Origin: Bradyrhizobium sp. Rc3b
Lineage (GTDB): Bacteria > Pseudomonadota > Alphaproteobacteria > Rhizobiales > Xanthobacteraceae
Assembly (NCBI RefSeq): GCF_900114915.1
Contig: NZ_FOUS01000003.1
Span: forward strand, 186,001-250,000
Length of the DNA: 64,000 nucleotides
Direction of reading: 5' to 3'
A program made the position numbers and the translations under genes. Of the stretch, positions 51,271 through 60,102 are shown in pieces (positions within the stretch are counted from its first letter, which is position 1; every line of letters starts with the position of its first letter). The notes below the pieces were generated by a model. The model ran no database searches. It was given only the letters and a program-made list of their open reading frames with translations, and had not been told where the DNA came from.

Positions 51271-52575
51271 ATGACCTTCTCCAGCGTCTTTGCGCAGTTC
51301 GTTGCGCTCCTCGGCGGCATCGCGCTGCAATGGCGGAAGCTGTCAGGCACCGTGCCTGCGCCGGCCTGGGGAGAGAAGCCCGCCATTCCCGAGGCGAAGC
51401 CGCAAGGCGCGATCCCGACTTTGAAGATGCCGACCGCGCGCGGCTGGAGCGAGGGCCAGAAGCCGACCGTCGCGCCCGGGCTCAAGGTCAACGCGTTCGC
51501 GACCGGGCTCGACCATCCGCGCTGGATCGAGGTGCTGCCCAATGGCGACGTGCTGATCGCGGAGGCGACGCAGATCGCTGGCGCGCCGCGCAGCGTGTTT
51601 CACTACGCGATGCAGGCAACGATGCGGCGCGCCGCAGCGCTCGGCGTGTCCGCCGACCGCATCACGCTGCTGCGGGACAAGGACGGCGACGGCGTCGCCG
51701 AGCAACGCGGCGCCTTCATGGAAAATCTCAGCCAGCCGTTCGGCATGGCGCTGGTCGGCAACACCTTCTATGTCGGCAATACCGACGGCGTGATGGCTTT
51801 CCCTTACGTCGCCAATGCCGACCGCATCACCGCGCCGGGCAAGCGGCTCACGACGTTCAAGCCAAGCGGACACTGGACCCGCAGTCTTTTGGCAAGCCCC
51901 GACGGCAAGAAGCTCTATGCCGGCGTCGGCTCGCTCAGCAACATCGCCGAGATGGGCATGGAGGTCGAGGAAGGCCGCGCTGCGGTCTACGAGCTCGACC
52001 TCGTTGCCGGCACGCACCGCATTTTCGGCGCGGGCCTGCGTAACCCGGTCGGGCTTGCTTGGGAGCCAAATACGGGTGTGCTCTGGACCGTGGTCAACGA
52101 GCGCGACGGGCTCGGCGACGAGACGCCGCCGGATTATTTGACGTCGGTGCGCGACGGCGGCTTCTACGGCTGGCCCTATTGCTATTGGGGCAAGACGGTG
52201 GACGACCGCGTGCCCCAGGATCCTGCGATGGTCGCCAAGGCGCTTCAACCGGACTACGCGCTCGGCGGCCACACCGCCTCGCTCGGCCTGTGCTGGATGC
52301 CCGCGGGCACGCTGCCCGGCTTCCCCGACGGCATGGTGATCGGCCAGCACGGCTCGTGGAATCGCAGCAAGCTGTCCGGCTACAAGCTGGTGTTCATCCC
52401 GTTCGAGAACGGCAAGCCGTCCGGTCCCGGTCGCGACATCCTGTCGGGCTTCCTGTCCCCGGACGAGAAGGAATCCTACGGCCGCCCGGTCGGCGTCACG
52501 ATCGGCCCCGACAAGAAATCACTGCTGATGGCCGACGACGTCGGCAACGTGATCTGGCGCGTCACGGGGGCATAG
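51271..52575 (+). CDS. PQQ-dependent sugar (sorbosone-type) dehydrogenase
   Basis: A 434-residue six-bladed beta-propeller dehydrogenase of the soluble GDH/sorbosone group, oxidising an aldose or hexosone in the periplasm with PQQ. APGLKVNAFATGLDHPRWIEVLPNGDVLIAEA opens the propeller, and calcium/PQQ-site phrases include LRDKDGDGVAE, GLRNPVGLAWEPNTG, NERDGLGDETPPDYL, DGGFYGWPYCYWG and HGSWNRSKLSGYK. The N-terminal 18 residues (FAQFVALLGGIALQW) are a weak signal or anchor. ATG 51271 is the best start; the frame to 50686 includes repeat DNA. A composite palindromic repeat follows the stop within 30 bases. Confidence 0.88.
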   Translation: MTFSSVFAQFVALLGGIALQWRKLSGTVPAPAWGEKPAIPEAKPQGAIPTLKMPTARGWSEGQKPTVAPGLKVNAFATGLDHPRWIEVLPNGDVLIAEATQIAGAPRSVFHYAMQATMRRAAALGVSADRITLLRDKDGDGVAEQRGAFMENLSQPFGMALVGNTFYVGNTDGVMAFPYVANADRITAPGKRLTTFKPSGHWTRSLLASPDGKKLYAGVGSLSNIAEMGMEVEEGRAAVYELDLVAGTHRIFGAGLRNPVGLAWEPNTGVLWTVVNERDGLGDETPPDYLTSVRDGGFYGWPYCYWGKTVDDRVPQDPAMVAKALQPDYALGGHTASLGLCWMPAGTLPGFPDGMVIGQHGSWNRSKLSGYKLVFIPFENGKPSGPGRDILSGFLSPDEKESYGRPVGVTIGPDKKSLLMADDVGNVIWRVTGA

Positions 52576-52602
52576 CGGCGATTGGTAGGCGCTCCCGGGG
52601 CT

Positions 52603-52732
52603 CCGCCTCTCCCGCTTGTGGGAGAGGTCGGCGCGAAGCGCCGGGTGAGGGTTCTCTCCTCTGGGGGAGTGTCCCATTGCGGAAATAACCTCTCCCCACC
52701 CCTCCCCCGCAAGCGGGGGAGGGAGCGCACCG
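52603..52732. repeat. Composite palindromic repeat, copy C
   Basis: It begins CCTCTCCCGCTTGTGGGAGA and ends CCTCCCCCGCAAGCGGGGGA plus GGG, the same inverted end pair as copy A. It lies in the convergent space between the sugar dehydrogenase stop (52575) and the aspartate dehydrogenase stop (52761), where the hairpins could end transcripts from both sides. Confidence 0.85.
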
Positions 52733-52760
52733 CCGTCTGGGCTAGTGACGTCTCAACCCA

Positions 52761-53585
52761 TCACGTCCCCACACACAGCGTGGCGCGCTGCTTGCGCAGC
52801 AGCGCAATCACGGACAGCGCGGTGATCAGACCGGTCTTGGGATTCTCGGACGGGATGTTCTCGATGCCCATCGAGAACCGCGCCGAATCCGCCTCGACCT
52901 CGATGCGGTGAACGTTGCGCGTCACGGTTGGATCAGCCCAAACCTGGATCTCGGTACGATCAGGCCCGATGCCCGCCAGCGACAACGCAACGGCGACATT
53001 GACGTTCGCTGGAAAGCCCTTGGCCGCTTCGCGCGCGCTGCCCTCGAACAGCTTGAGTGGCTCGCGCAGATTGTCGATGTCGATGTTGTTCTGAACGATG
53101 AACGGCGCGCCCTTCAGTCCGTCGATCGGCTTGCGCGTCACCATCTTCACGGAATGAATGGTGCCGATTGCGGCGGCGTTGACGGCGTCGAGCCCGATCA
53201 GCGCGCCGGTCGGCACGATGATGCGGCCGCCATTGGCACGCGCGAGATCGACGAGATCAAAATTGTCGAGCAATCCGCCGACGCTGACGACGACCGCGGC
53301 CTTGCCGCGCTTCACGGCAGGCTCGACGATCGCACGCAACTGGCTGCTTGGTGCGCACTCGACCACGATGTCGGCGACCTCGCCGAGCTGATCGATCGGC
53401 AGCACCTGCGGCAGGCGGCGTAGGCCGCCGATGAAAGCTTGATGCTTGGCGGGATCGCGCACCGCGACAGCCGACAACGCCAGCCCCTCGATGCCTTGAT
53501 CGAGCGCGGTGGCGATCTTGGTGCCGATCGAGCCCAAGCCTGCGATGCCGACTCGCAATTCGCCCGACGCTTTTTGTTCAGTCAT
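52761..53585 (-). CDS. nadX: L-aspartate dehydrogenase
   Basis: A 274-residue NAD(P)-dependent enzyme of the DUF108/NadX family, converting L-aspartate to iminoaspartate or oxaloacetate. It can feed NAD synthesis in place of NadB. The Rossmann motif is GIAGLGSIGTKIATAL, and catalytic-region phrases include VVECAPSSQL, VVVSVGGLLD, PTGALIGLDAV and FPANVNVAVALSLAGIGPDRTEIQVWADP. The start at 53585 has MTEQKASGELRVGI; an extension to 53678 is unlikely. It is cotranscribed or nearly so with the upstream LysR gene on the same strand (37 bases apart). Confidence 0.9.
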   Translation of the reverse strand: MTEQKASGELRVGIAGLGSIGTKIATALDQGIEGLALSAVAVRDPAKHQAFIGGLRRLPQVLPIDQLGEVADIVVECAPSSQLRAIVEPAVKRGKAAVVVSVGGLLDNFDLVDLARANGGRIIVPTGALIGLDAVNAAAIGTIHSVKMVTRKPIDGLKGAPFIVQNNIDIDNLREPLKLFEGSAREAAKGFPANVNVAVALSLAGIGPDRTEIQVWADPTVTRNVHRIEVEADSARFSMGIENIPSENPKTGLITALSVIALLRKQRATLCVGT

Positions 53586-53622
53586 AGCATCCACCTTTTC
53601 ACCTAGCACAGTTCTTAGCCCC

Positions 53623-54540
53623 TCACGCCTCCCGCGCATAGCTGCGCAGGCGCGCCTCCAGCACCGCCAGCATGGCATCGCGAGCCGGATCGCGCGAGCC
53701 GCGCAGCCACGCGGCGGCGAGCGGCAGCCGGCCGACCGGCCCGCTCTGCCTTGGCCGCAGCGGCACGAAGCGCACGCCCGACACCGCCATCCGCATCGTC
53801 CAGCGCGGCACGATCGCTACCCCGAGCTTCGTCGCCACCAGGTTGATGATGGTCTGCTTCTCGTCGGCGACCTGGACGATGCGCGGCGTCATTCCGGCCT
53901 GATCGAACAGCTTCACCGTGAGGTCGTGGCTGTGCGGCCGCGAGCGGCGGTTCGGTACCAGCATCGCCTCGTCGGCGATGTCGGCCAGCGTGATCGACTT
54001 GCGCCGGGCCAGCGCATGCTGCTGCGGGAAGGCCACGATCGCGGTCTCATGGAGCAGATCGCGGAATTCGAGCCGCTTGTCCGCGCGGCCGGGCGGGCGG
54101 ACGAAGGCGAGATCGAGCGCACCCGTCAGGATCTTCGGCAGCAGCCGGACCGTCTTGTCCTCCAGGATCTGTACCACGATATCAGGATGCTTGGCGCGGA
54201 AGTCGCGCAAGAGCGGCGGCAGCAGCCCGGCGGCGGCGCTGTCGATGGCACCGATCCGCAGCCGCCGAGCAGCGCCGGCGCGCGAGCGGTTGCGCAAGTT
54301 GCTCTCGACCGCCTCGACCCGGGCGAGGATGGCGCGGGCATCGCGCAGCAACGTCGTGCCGTCCTCGGTGAGCGACACCGCACGCGTCGTCCGCGCGAAC
54401 AGCCGCGTGCCCAGATCCTCCTCCAGCAGCCTGATCTGGCGGCCCAGCGCGGAAGGCAGCATCTGGAGCTGCTGCGCCGCGCGGCCGAAATGCAGCTGCT
54501 CGGCCGCCGCCACGAAGCATCGGAGCTGATGCAATTCCAT
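53623..54540 (-). CDS. LysR family transcriptional regulator
   Basis: A 305-residue LTTR. The winged helix-turn-helix spans about residues 1-60 (MELHQLRCFVAAAEQLHFGRAAQQLQMLPSALGRQIRLLEEDLGTRLFART). The periplasmic-binding-like effector domain starts near residue 90 (RRLRIGAIDSAAAGLLPPLLRDFRAKHPDI). It is divergent from the tartrate/malate dehydrogenase gene, with a T-N11-A dyad in between, so it most likely senses a C4 hydroxyacid and controls that gene. The nadX gene follows on the same strand and may be under the same control. Confidence 0.9.
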   Translation of the reverse strand: MELHQLRCFVAAAEQLHFGRAAQQLQMLPSALGRQIRLLEEDLGTRLFARTTRAVSLTEDGTTLLRDARAILARVEAVESNLRNRSRAGAARRLRIGAIDSAAAGLLPPLLRDFRAKHPDIVVQILEDKTVRLLPKILTGALDLAFVRPPGRADKRLEFRDLLHETAIVAFPQQHALARRKSITLADIADEAMLVPNRRSRPHSHDLTVKLFDQAGMTPRIVQVADEKQTIINLVATKLGVAIVPRWTMRMAVSGVRFVPLRPRQSGPVGRLPLAAAWLRGSRDPARDAMLAVLEARLRSYAREA

Positions 54541-54565
54541 CCCGGGTCCTCTCGTCTCGCGAGGA

Positions 54566-54586
54566 TTATATCATTTTTTTGTATAA
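54566..54586. promoter_or_regulatory. LysR-type T-N11-A dyad
   Basis: TTATA (54566-54570) and TATAA (54582-54586) are inverted arms separated by eleven bases (TCATTTTTTTG). This fits the LTTR operator rule T-N11-A and lies 26 bases upstream of the regulator's own start and 92 bases before the dehydrogenase gene. Confidence 0.6.
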
Positions 54587-54678
54587 ACCAGCGCCAATTG
54601 AGTCCGTCCTGCACTCCCGTCTAGATTCGCCGACGACGCAGCCAGCCTGCCGGCCCCATCTCTTAACGGAGCATTCTC

Positions 54679-55752
54679 ATGCGCACCCATTCGATCGCAG
54701 CAATTCCCGCCGACGGCATCGGCCCCGAGGTGATCTCGGCCGGAATCCGCGTGCTGGAGGCACTGGCAAAGCGCAGCGGCGACCTCGCCTTCAACGTCAA
54801 GACGTTCGACTGGGGCTCGGACTATTACAAGAAGCACGGCGTGATGATGCCGGCCGACGGCCTCACTGAACTGAAGAAGTTCGACGCGATCTATTTCGGT
54901 GCGGTCGGCGCGCCCGATGTGCCGGACCACATCACGCTGTGGGGCCTGCGGCTGCCGATCTGCCAGGGCTTTGACCAATACGCCAATGTGCGCCCCACAA
55001 AGATCCTGCCCGGCGTCGCCTCGCCGCTGCGCAATGTCGGTGTCGGCGACCTCGACTGGGTGATCGTGCGCGAGAATTCGGAAGGCGAATATGCCGGCAT
55101 GGGCGGCCGCGCCCACAAGGGCCTGCCGGAAGAGGTCGGCACCGAAGTCGCCGTCTTCACCCGCGTTGGCGTCACCAGGATCATGCGCTACGCGTTCCAG
55201 CTCGCACAGTCGCGCCCGCGCAAATTCCTGACAGTCGTGACCAAGTCGAACGCGCAGCGCCACGGCATGGTGATGTGGGACGAGATCGCAGCCGAGGTCG
55301 CCGGCGAATTCCCCGACGTCAGCTGGGACAAGATGCTGGTCGATGCCATGACGGTCCGTATGACGCTGCATCCGAAAAGCCTCGACACCATCGTGGCGAC
55401 CAACCTGCACGCCGACATCCTGTCCGACCTCGCCGGCGCGCTGGCCGGCAGCCTCGGCGTGGCGCCGACCGGCAACATCGATCCGCAGCGCCGCTTCCCC
55501 TCGATGTTCGAGCCGATCCACGGCTCGGCCTTCGACATCACCGGCAAGGGCATCGCCAATCCGGTCGCGACGTTCTGGACCGGCGCGCAGATGCTCGAGC
55601 ATCTCGGCGAGAAGGACGCCGCTACAAGGCTGATGGCGGCGGTCGAGCGCGTCTGCGCGGCGGGCGTGCTGACGCCTGACGTCGGCGGCAAGGCGACGAC
55701 GAAGGAAGTGACGGACGCCGTGATCGACGCGATCAGCGGGTCAAATGTGTAG
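54679..55752 (+). CDS. Tartrate/D-malate dehydrogenase (decarboxylating), TtuC type
   Basis: A 357-residue member of the isocitrate/isopropylmalate dehydrogenase family with broad specificity for tartrate, D-malate or related 2-hydroxyacids. SIAAIPADGIGPEVI is the N-terminal family motif. The substrate arginines fall in QYANVRPTKIL and the RENSEGEYAG segment, and Asp ligands for the metal are in the NLHADILSDLAGALAGSLGVAPTGNI signature region. FEPIHGSAFDITGKGIANP completes the NAD site. The length fits TtuC. The divergent LysR regulator and shared dyad point to induction by its substrate. A composite palindromic repeat follows the stop. Confidence 0.92.
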   Translation: MRTHSIAAIPADGIGPEVISAGIRVLEALAKRSGDLAFNVKTFDWGSDYYKKHGVMMPADGLTELKKFDAIYFGAVGAPDVPDHITLWGLRLPICQGFDQYANVRPTKILPGVASPLRNVGVGDLDWVIVRENSEGEYAGMGGRAHKGLPEEVGTEVAVFTRVGVTRIMRYAFQLAQSRPRKFLTVVTKSNAQRHGMVMWDEIAAEVAGEFPDVSWDKMLVDAMTVRMTLHPKSLDTIVATNLHADILSDLAGALAGSLGVAPTGNIDPQRRFPSMFEPIHGSAFDITGKGIANPVATFWTGAQMLEHLGEKDAATRLMAAVERVCAAGVLTPDVGGKATTKEVTDAVIDAISGSNV

Positions 55753-55789
55753 CCTTATCGGATCGAGTGTCGCCCAGCACTCGCTGCAC

Positions 55790-55930
55790 CTCTCCCGCTT
55801 GCGGGGGAGGTCGACGCGCTCGGCAGCGCAATTGCGCGCCAGAGCGCGGCGGGTGGGGGCTCTCTCCTCTCGGGGGTTCTCGATCGTGGAGAGACCCCCT
55901 CCCCCGCAAGCGGGAGAGGGAGCGCACCGT
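55790..55930. repeat. Composite palindromic repeat, copy D
   Basis: It opens with CCTCTCCCGCTTGCGGGGGA and ends CCCTCCCCCGCAAGCGGGAG plus AGGGAGCGCACC. The ends are inverted copies, as in copies A and C. It occupies the convergent gap between the dehydrogenase stop (55752) and the hydrolase stop (55954). Confidence 0.88.
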
Positions 55931-55953
55931 CCTCTGCGGCAAGATAACGAGCC

Positions 55954-56895
55954 CTACTTCCGCTTCGTCGGAGCCGGCGGCGGCGTCACCATCGCGGCCG
56001 TGGGCTCGGGCGGTGTCAGATGCCGGGGCACGATAATGGTCTGGCCCGGCGTGAGCTGCGCGTTCTCTGCAAGCGAGTTGCTCTGCGCGAGCGTCCACAG
56101 CGGCACGCGATTGGCGACGGCGATGCTCTCCATGGTGTCGCCGCGGCGCACCGGCACCCGCACGCCGCTGTCCCATAACTCGACCAAGGTGTCCGCGGGG
56201 ACGAGGTAGCGCAGCGGCACGGCATCGCCCTGGGTCTGCGGCGGAATGCGCGGCAGTTGCGTCACCATCTCGACGATCTGGCGATGGATGTCGTCGGACT
56301 TCTCGATGTTGATGTGCGAGACGCGCGCGTTTGCCTTCAGGTCGTAGCTCGCATAATGGCCGCGAAAGCCGGGGACCGCGACGACGTCGCCGCCGCCGAG
56401 CACGCTGTCGGACAGGAAGATGTTGATGAAGCGCTCGACATTGAGCGGCACGTCGCCGGTCGCATGCGCGGGATCGATGGCGATGACGAGGCTGATCGGG
56501 ATGCTCTCCTTGGCCGCCATCTCGGAAATGACGATCGAGCACAGACCACCCATGGAGTGCCCGATCAGCACGATCGGCGCCGCCTTCTCCTTGTAGCTGG
56601 CGATGACGCGGTTGCCGATGAACCGGCAGAGGGTGAATTCATAGACATCGGCGGAAAAGCCGGCCTGTGTCAGCTTCTCGCCGAGCCGGTCCATGCCGGT
56701 CGAGAAGATCGGGCCCATGGCGCCACGGAACAGGTAGACGTTCGGCGGCGGCAACGGCTCGAACGGCGGAGGCGGCGGCGCTGCGGGTGCGGCCGCGTTG
56801 GCCTTGGACTTGGCAGGTGAGGCGGCGGCCATGCCGGGGCTCAGGGCGAGCAGCGCAACGGCTGCCAGCGCGACTAGTCGCCTCAAATCAATCAT
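55954..56895 (-). CDS. Exported alpha/beta hydrolase-like protein with LysM domain
   Basis: A 313-residue secreted protein. The signal peptide is about 1-25 (LVALAAVALLALSPGMAAA), then a Pro/Ala-rich linker. The lipase-like domain (about 50-225) includes VYLFRGAMGPIFSTGMDRLGEKL and the nucleophile elbow GHSMGG; a candidate Asp lies in IAIDPAHATG and a His in VSHINIEKSDD. The C-terminal LysM domain (about 240-290; VPVRRGDTMESIAVANRVPLWTLAQSNSLAENAQLTPGQTIIVP) would bind peptidoglycan. A paralogue without LysM is encoded at 60103-60822. The substrate is unknown. The start at 56895 (MIDLRRLV) fits the signal peptide. Confidence 0.87.
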   Translation of the reverse strand: MIDLRRLVALAAVALLALSPGMAAASPAKSKANAAAPAAPPPPPFEPLPPPNVYLFRGAMGPIFSTGMDRLGEKLTQAGFSADVYEFTLCRFIGNRVIASYKEKAAPIVLIGHSMGGLCSIVISEMAAKESIPISLVIAIDPAHATGDVPLNVERFINIFLSDSVLGGGDVVAVPGFRGHYASYDLKANARVSHINIEKSDDIHRQIVEMVTQLPRIPPQTQGDAVPLRYLVPADTLVELWDSGVRVPVRRGDTMESIAVANRVPLWTLAQSNSLAENAQLTPGQTIIVPRHLTPPEPTAAMVTPPPAPTKRK

Positions 56896-57075
56896 CAATC
56901 CAGCAGTCCCACGACGGGAGGCGATCACCTCCCCCGCGGGCTTAGTGACGGCCGATTGGGTGGAATTTGGGGCACGGAACCGGCCTCCATCTCTTCCGGG
57001 CGCGAACTCTCACCGCACGCCTGGCGGCGCGACCGGACTTTGCGACGATTGGCCTCAGTCCTCGCTCGCGAACGG

Positions 57076-57570
57076 CTAAAATGGCAGCATCCGGTTCAGC
57101 AATTCGAGCAGCGTGCGCTGCTCGGCCTCGCTGAGCGGCGCCAGCATCTTCCGATTATAGGGCTCCGTCAGCCTTGCGCCCTCCGCAATGAGCTTTGTCC
57201 CCTTCGGCGTCAGCATGAGCTCGACGGCGCGGCGATCGGACTTCGAGCGGTTGCGCTTGATGAAGCCGGACGATTCCAGCTCGTTCAGGATCTTGATCAG
57301 GTTCGGCAGCCGCAGCCGGAGCAGGCTGGCGAGGCTGCTTGGCGGCACGCCGGGATTGTCGCGAATGACGGCGAAGATCGCATAGGTCGCGGGCGTCAGG
57401 CCCAAGGCGGCGAACTCCTCGTAGAAGCCTTCGAAGAACTTCAGCTGCGCCAGGCGCAGCATGAATCCGGGGGTGCGCTGCAGCGCGCGCAGGTCCAGCG
57501 ATTTCTCCGTCTGCGGAGCGGACTTTTGCGGAGTGGATTTGGCTCCGGGTCTTAGAGGCTTCGAGCTCAT
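57076..57570 (-). CDS. MarR family transcriptional regulator
   Basis: A 164-residue MarR-type repressor with the winged helix in the middle: LTPATYAIFAVIRDNPGVPPSSLASLLRLRLPNLIKILNELESSGFIKRNRSKSDRRAVELMLTPKGTKLI. DRRAVELMLTPKG is the family wing signature. It is divergent from the binding-protein and P450 genes, with a 23-bp dyad in the 100-bp gap, so it probably represses them and responds to an aromatic acid; the ligand is inferred from the neighbours. The start at 57570 is chosen because upstream residues to 57609 overlap the promoter. Confidence 0.9.
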   Translation of the reverse strand: MSSKPLRPGAKSTPQKSAPQTEKSLDLRALQRTPGFMLRLAQLKFFEGFYEEFAALGLTPATYAIFAVIRDNPGVPPSSLASLLRLRLPNLIKILNELESSGFIKRNRSKSDRRAVELMLTPKGTKLIAEGARLTEPYNRKMLAPLSEAEQRTLLELLNRMLPF

Positions 57571-57610
57571 GATTCTCAATCCTAGGGACGGCCGAATTGA
57601 CACTCTCAAA

Positions 57611-57633
57611 AATAGCTATAAAATATAACTATT
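57611..57633. promoter_or_regulatory. Probable MarR operator
   Basis: AATAGCTATA (57611-57620) and TATAACTATT (57624-57633) are inverted arms matching at 9 of 10 positions, separated by AAA. The site is AT-rich in a GC-rich genome, 38 bases before the binding-protein start and 41 bases before the MarR start. Confidence 0.7.
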
Positions 57634-57670
57634 ATTCAGCGGCACCAAGACCGCCCATGGGAGGGATCCA

Positions 57671-58879
57671 ATGAACAGCAAATTCCTGCATAAATTGTGC
57701 ATCTTGGCCGCAACCCTGACCGCGGCGCCGGCCTTCGCACAGGAGGTCGTGAAGATCGGCATCCTGAACGACCAGTCGGGCCCGTTCGCGAGCTACCAGG
57801 GCATCGGCTCGGTCGTCGCCGCCAAGATGGCCGTCGAAGACTATGGCGGAAAAGCCGCGGGCAAGCCGGTGGAGGTCGTCGCGGCCGATCACCAGAACAA
57901 GACCGACATCGGGATCGGCATCGCTCGGCGCTGGTACGAGAACGAGAGCGTCGATGCGATCTTCGACCTTCCGAATTCCTCGATCGCGCTCGCTGTCGCC
58001 GGCATGAGCGCCGAGAAGAACAAGGTGTTCGTCGGGTCGGGCGCGGGAACGGTGCTGCTGACCGGTGAAAAGTGCACGCCGAACACCGTGCACTGGACCT
58101 ACGACACCTATTCTTACGGCCGCGGTCTCGGCAAGGCGATCGTGCAGCAGGGCGGCAAGAAATGGTTCTTCATCACCGCCGACTACGCCTTCGGTCATGA
58201 TCTGGAAAAGCAGGCCGCGGAAGCCGTGAAAGCGGCCGGCGGCGAGGTGCTCGGCAGCGTGCGGCATCCCTTGGGAACGGCCGATTACGCCTCTTTCCTG
58301 CTGCAGGCCCAGGCTTCGGGCGCGAACGTCGTCGGCTTCGCCAATGCCGGTGACGACACCATCACATCGATGAAGCAGGCCGCCGAGTTCGGGCTGACCA
58401 AGGACCACAAGCTGGTCGGATTGATCCTGGGCATGAACGGGCTTCCCGCGCTTGGCCTGAAGTTTGCGCAAGGCGCGCAGATCATGAATCCGTTCTACTG
58501 GGATTTGAACGACGGCACGCGGGCCTTCGCAAAACGCTTCGCCGAGCGCATTCCGTCGAAGGCCTATCCGAACGACATGCAGGCCGGCGTCTATGCCTCG
58601 GTCATTCACTATCTCAAGGCGGTCGACAAGACCGGCGGCGCCAAGGATGGCAAGGCCGTCGTCGCCGCGATGAAGGAGATGCCGACCGACGATGTGCTGT
58701 TCGGCAAGGGCTATATCCGCAAGGACGGTCGCAAGATCCACCCGCTCTACCTGTTGCAGGTCAAGTCGCCCGAGGAGTCGAAATCGAGCTGGGATCTGCT
58801 GAAGGTCGTCGCCACCATCAAGGGCGAGGACGCGTTCCGCTCGGAGAGCGATGGCCAGTGCCCGCTCAGCAAGCCCTAG
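57671..58879 (+). CDS. ABC-type periplasmic binding protein (branched-chain/aromatic acid family)
   Basis: A 402-residue exported receptor with a signal peptide (about 1-23, KLCILAATLTAAPAFAQ). The type 1 binding fold opens VVKIGILNDQSGPFASYQGIGSVVAAKMAVEDYGGKAAGKPVEVVAADHQNKTDIG. Related proteins in Bradyrhizobium and Rhodopseudomonas bind aromatic or branched-chain acids. There is no permease nearby. It is followed after 14 bases by a CYP199-like P450 and preceded by a divergent MarR gene, which suggests uptake and demethylation of a methoxylated aromatic acid. That role is inference. ATG 57671 starts the signal peptide. Confidence 0.88.
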   Translation: MNSKFLHKLCILAATLTAAPAFAQEVVKIGILNDQSGPFASYQGIGSVVAAKMAVEDYGGKAAGKPVEVVAADHQNKTDIGIGIARRWYENESVDAIFDLPNSSIALAVAGMSAEKNKVFVGSGAGTVLLTGEKCTPNTVHWTYDTYSYGRGLGKAIVQQGGKKWFFITADYAFGHDLEKQAAEAVKAAGGEVLGSVRHPLGTADYASFLLQAQASGANVVGFANAGDDTITSMKQAAEFGLTKDHKLVGLILGMNGLPALGLKFAQGAQIMNPFYWDLNDGTRAFAKRFAERIPSKAYPNDMQAGVYASVIHYLKAVDKTGGAKDGKAVVAAMKEMPTDDVLFGKGYIRKDGRKIHPLYLLQVKSPEESKSSWDLLKVVATIKGEDAFRSESDGQCPLSKP

Positions 58880-58893
58880 AAGCGGAGCTGACC

Positions 58894-60072
58894 ATGAGCG
58901 GCATCGCCTCCAGTCAGATCGACCCGTTTGCGCCTGACTTCCTGTTGAACCCCTATCCTGCCTATGAGGCGCTACGCGCGCTCGGGCCCGTGTTCGCGCT
59001 GGAGCGTTACGGCGTGTGGGCGATGGCGGGCTATTCCGAGGTCGAGCCGGCCTTGAAGGACTGGAAGACGTTCATCAGTGGCGAGGGCGTCGGGCTCAAC
59101 GGGATGAACCCTGCGCTGCCGAAGCCGCTGACGCTCCAGATCGATCCGCCCGACCACGACAAGGGCCGGCGGGTCCTCGGCCGCACGCTGTCTCCGGGTG
59201 TCGCGAGGAAGCTGCGCGAGACGTTTCAGCAGGAAGCGGAGAAGAAGGTCACGGAGCTGATCGACAAAGGCACGTTCGATGCCGTCACCGATCTTGCCGA
59301 AGCCTATCCGATGAAGGTGTTTCCGGATGCGATCGGCATCCGGGCGGACGGCCGCGAGAAGCTGCTGGCCTGGAGCACGTTCGTGTTCGACAGCTTTGGC
59401 CCCGAGAACGAGATGCTAGCGGCTTCACGCAAGGCAGGCCTCGCCGCCCAGAGCTGGATCATGGACTGCTGCGCACGAGATGCGTTGCGGCCCGACAGCC
59501 TCGGCATGATGATCTACCAGGCGGCCGACGACGGCGAGATCACCGAGCACGAAGCGACCCACCTGGTGCGGCCATTCCTCACGGCGGGGATCGACACCAC
59601 CGTCAACGGCATCGGCAACACCCTGCTCGCGCTCGCCACCCATCCGGATGAATACCGCAAGCTCCACCAACGGCCGGAGCTGGCGCGCAATGCCTTCGAG
59701 GAAGGCCTGCGCTATGATTCGCCGGTGCAGACGTTCTTTCGTACCACCTCGCGCGACCTCGAGATCGGCGGCGGCGTGATCCCGGCACACCGCAAGGTGC
59801 TGCTGTTCATGGCCTCGGCCAACCGCGATCCGGCGCGATGGGAGAGAGCCGACCGGTTCGAGGTCGAACGGACCGCGGCCGGCCATGTCGGCTTCGGCGC
59901 AGGCATCCACGCCTGCGTCGGTCAGATGATCGCGCGTCTGGAAGGCGAACTGATCTTCAGCGAGCTCGCAAGGCGCGTGAAGACCATCGAGCTCACGGCG
60001 GAGCCGAAACGCAGGCTCAACAATTCCCTGCGCGGGCTGGAGAGCATGCCGGTCCGCGTGACGCCCGCTTAG
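58894..60072 (+). CDS. Cytochrome P450, CYP199-like
   Basis: A 392-residue class I P450. The I-helix motif is AGIDTT, the ExxR reads EEGLR, and the heme loop is FGAGIHACVG with Cys ligand. The protein resembles the CYP199 family of Rhodopseudomonas (para-substituted benzoate oxidation), judging from phrases such as DLAEAYPMKVFPDAIGI, SPVQTFFRTTSRDLEIGGGVIP and the end RRLNNSLRGLESMPVRVTPA, which I recall as near matches. The acid threonine pair (D-T-T) is normal. The likely reaction is O-demethylation or hydroxylation of an aromatic acid. No ferredoxin or reductase gene is adjacent. It is coupled with the binding-protein gene 14 bases upstream. Confidence 0.9.
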   Translation: MSGIASSQIDPFAPDFLLNPYPAYEALRALGPVFALERYGVWAMAGYSEVEPALKDWKTFISGEGVGLNGMNPALPKPLTLQIDPPDHDKGRRVLGRTLSPGVARKLRETFQQEAEKKVTELIDKGTFDAVTDLAEAYPMKVFPDAIGIRADGREKLLAWSTFVFDSFGPENEMLAASRKAGLAAQSWIMDCCARDALRPDSLGMMIYQAADDGEITEHEATHLVRPFLTAGIDTTVNGIGNTLLALATHPDEYRKLHQRPELARNAFEEGLRYDSPVQTFFRTTSRDLEIGGGVIPAHRKVLLFMASANRDPARWERADRFEVERTAAGHVGFGAGIHACVGQMIARLEGELIFSELARRVKTIELTAEPKRRLNNSLRGLESMPVRVTPA

Positions 60073-60102
60073 GCGGCATCACGCGGGAGGATGCGCAACG
60101 AT

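Noticed and set aside
57597..57610. FNR-like TTGACACTCTCAA before the aromatic module
   Set aside because: The spacing between half-sites is five bases instead of six, so it does not fit the FixK/FNR palindrome.
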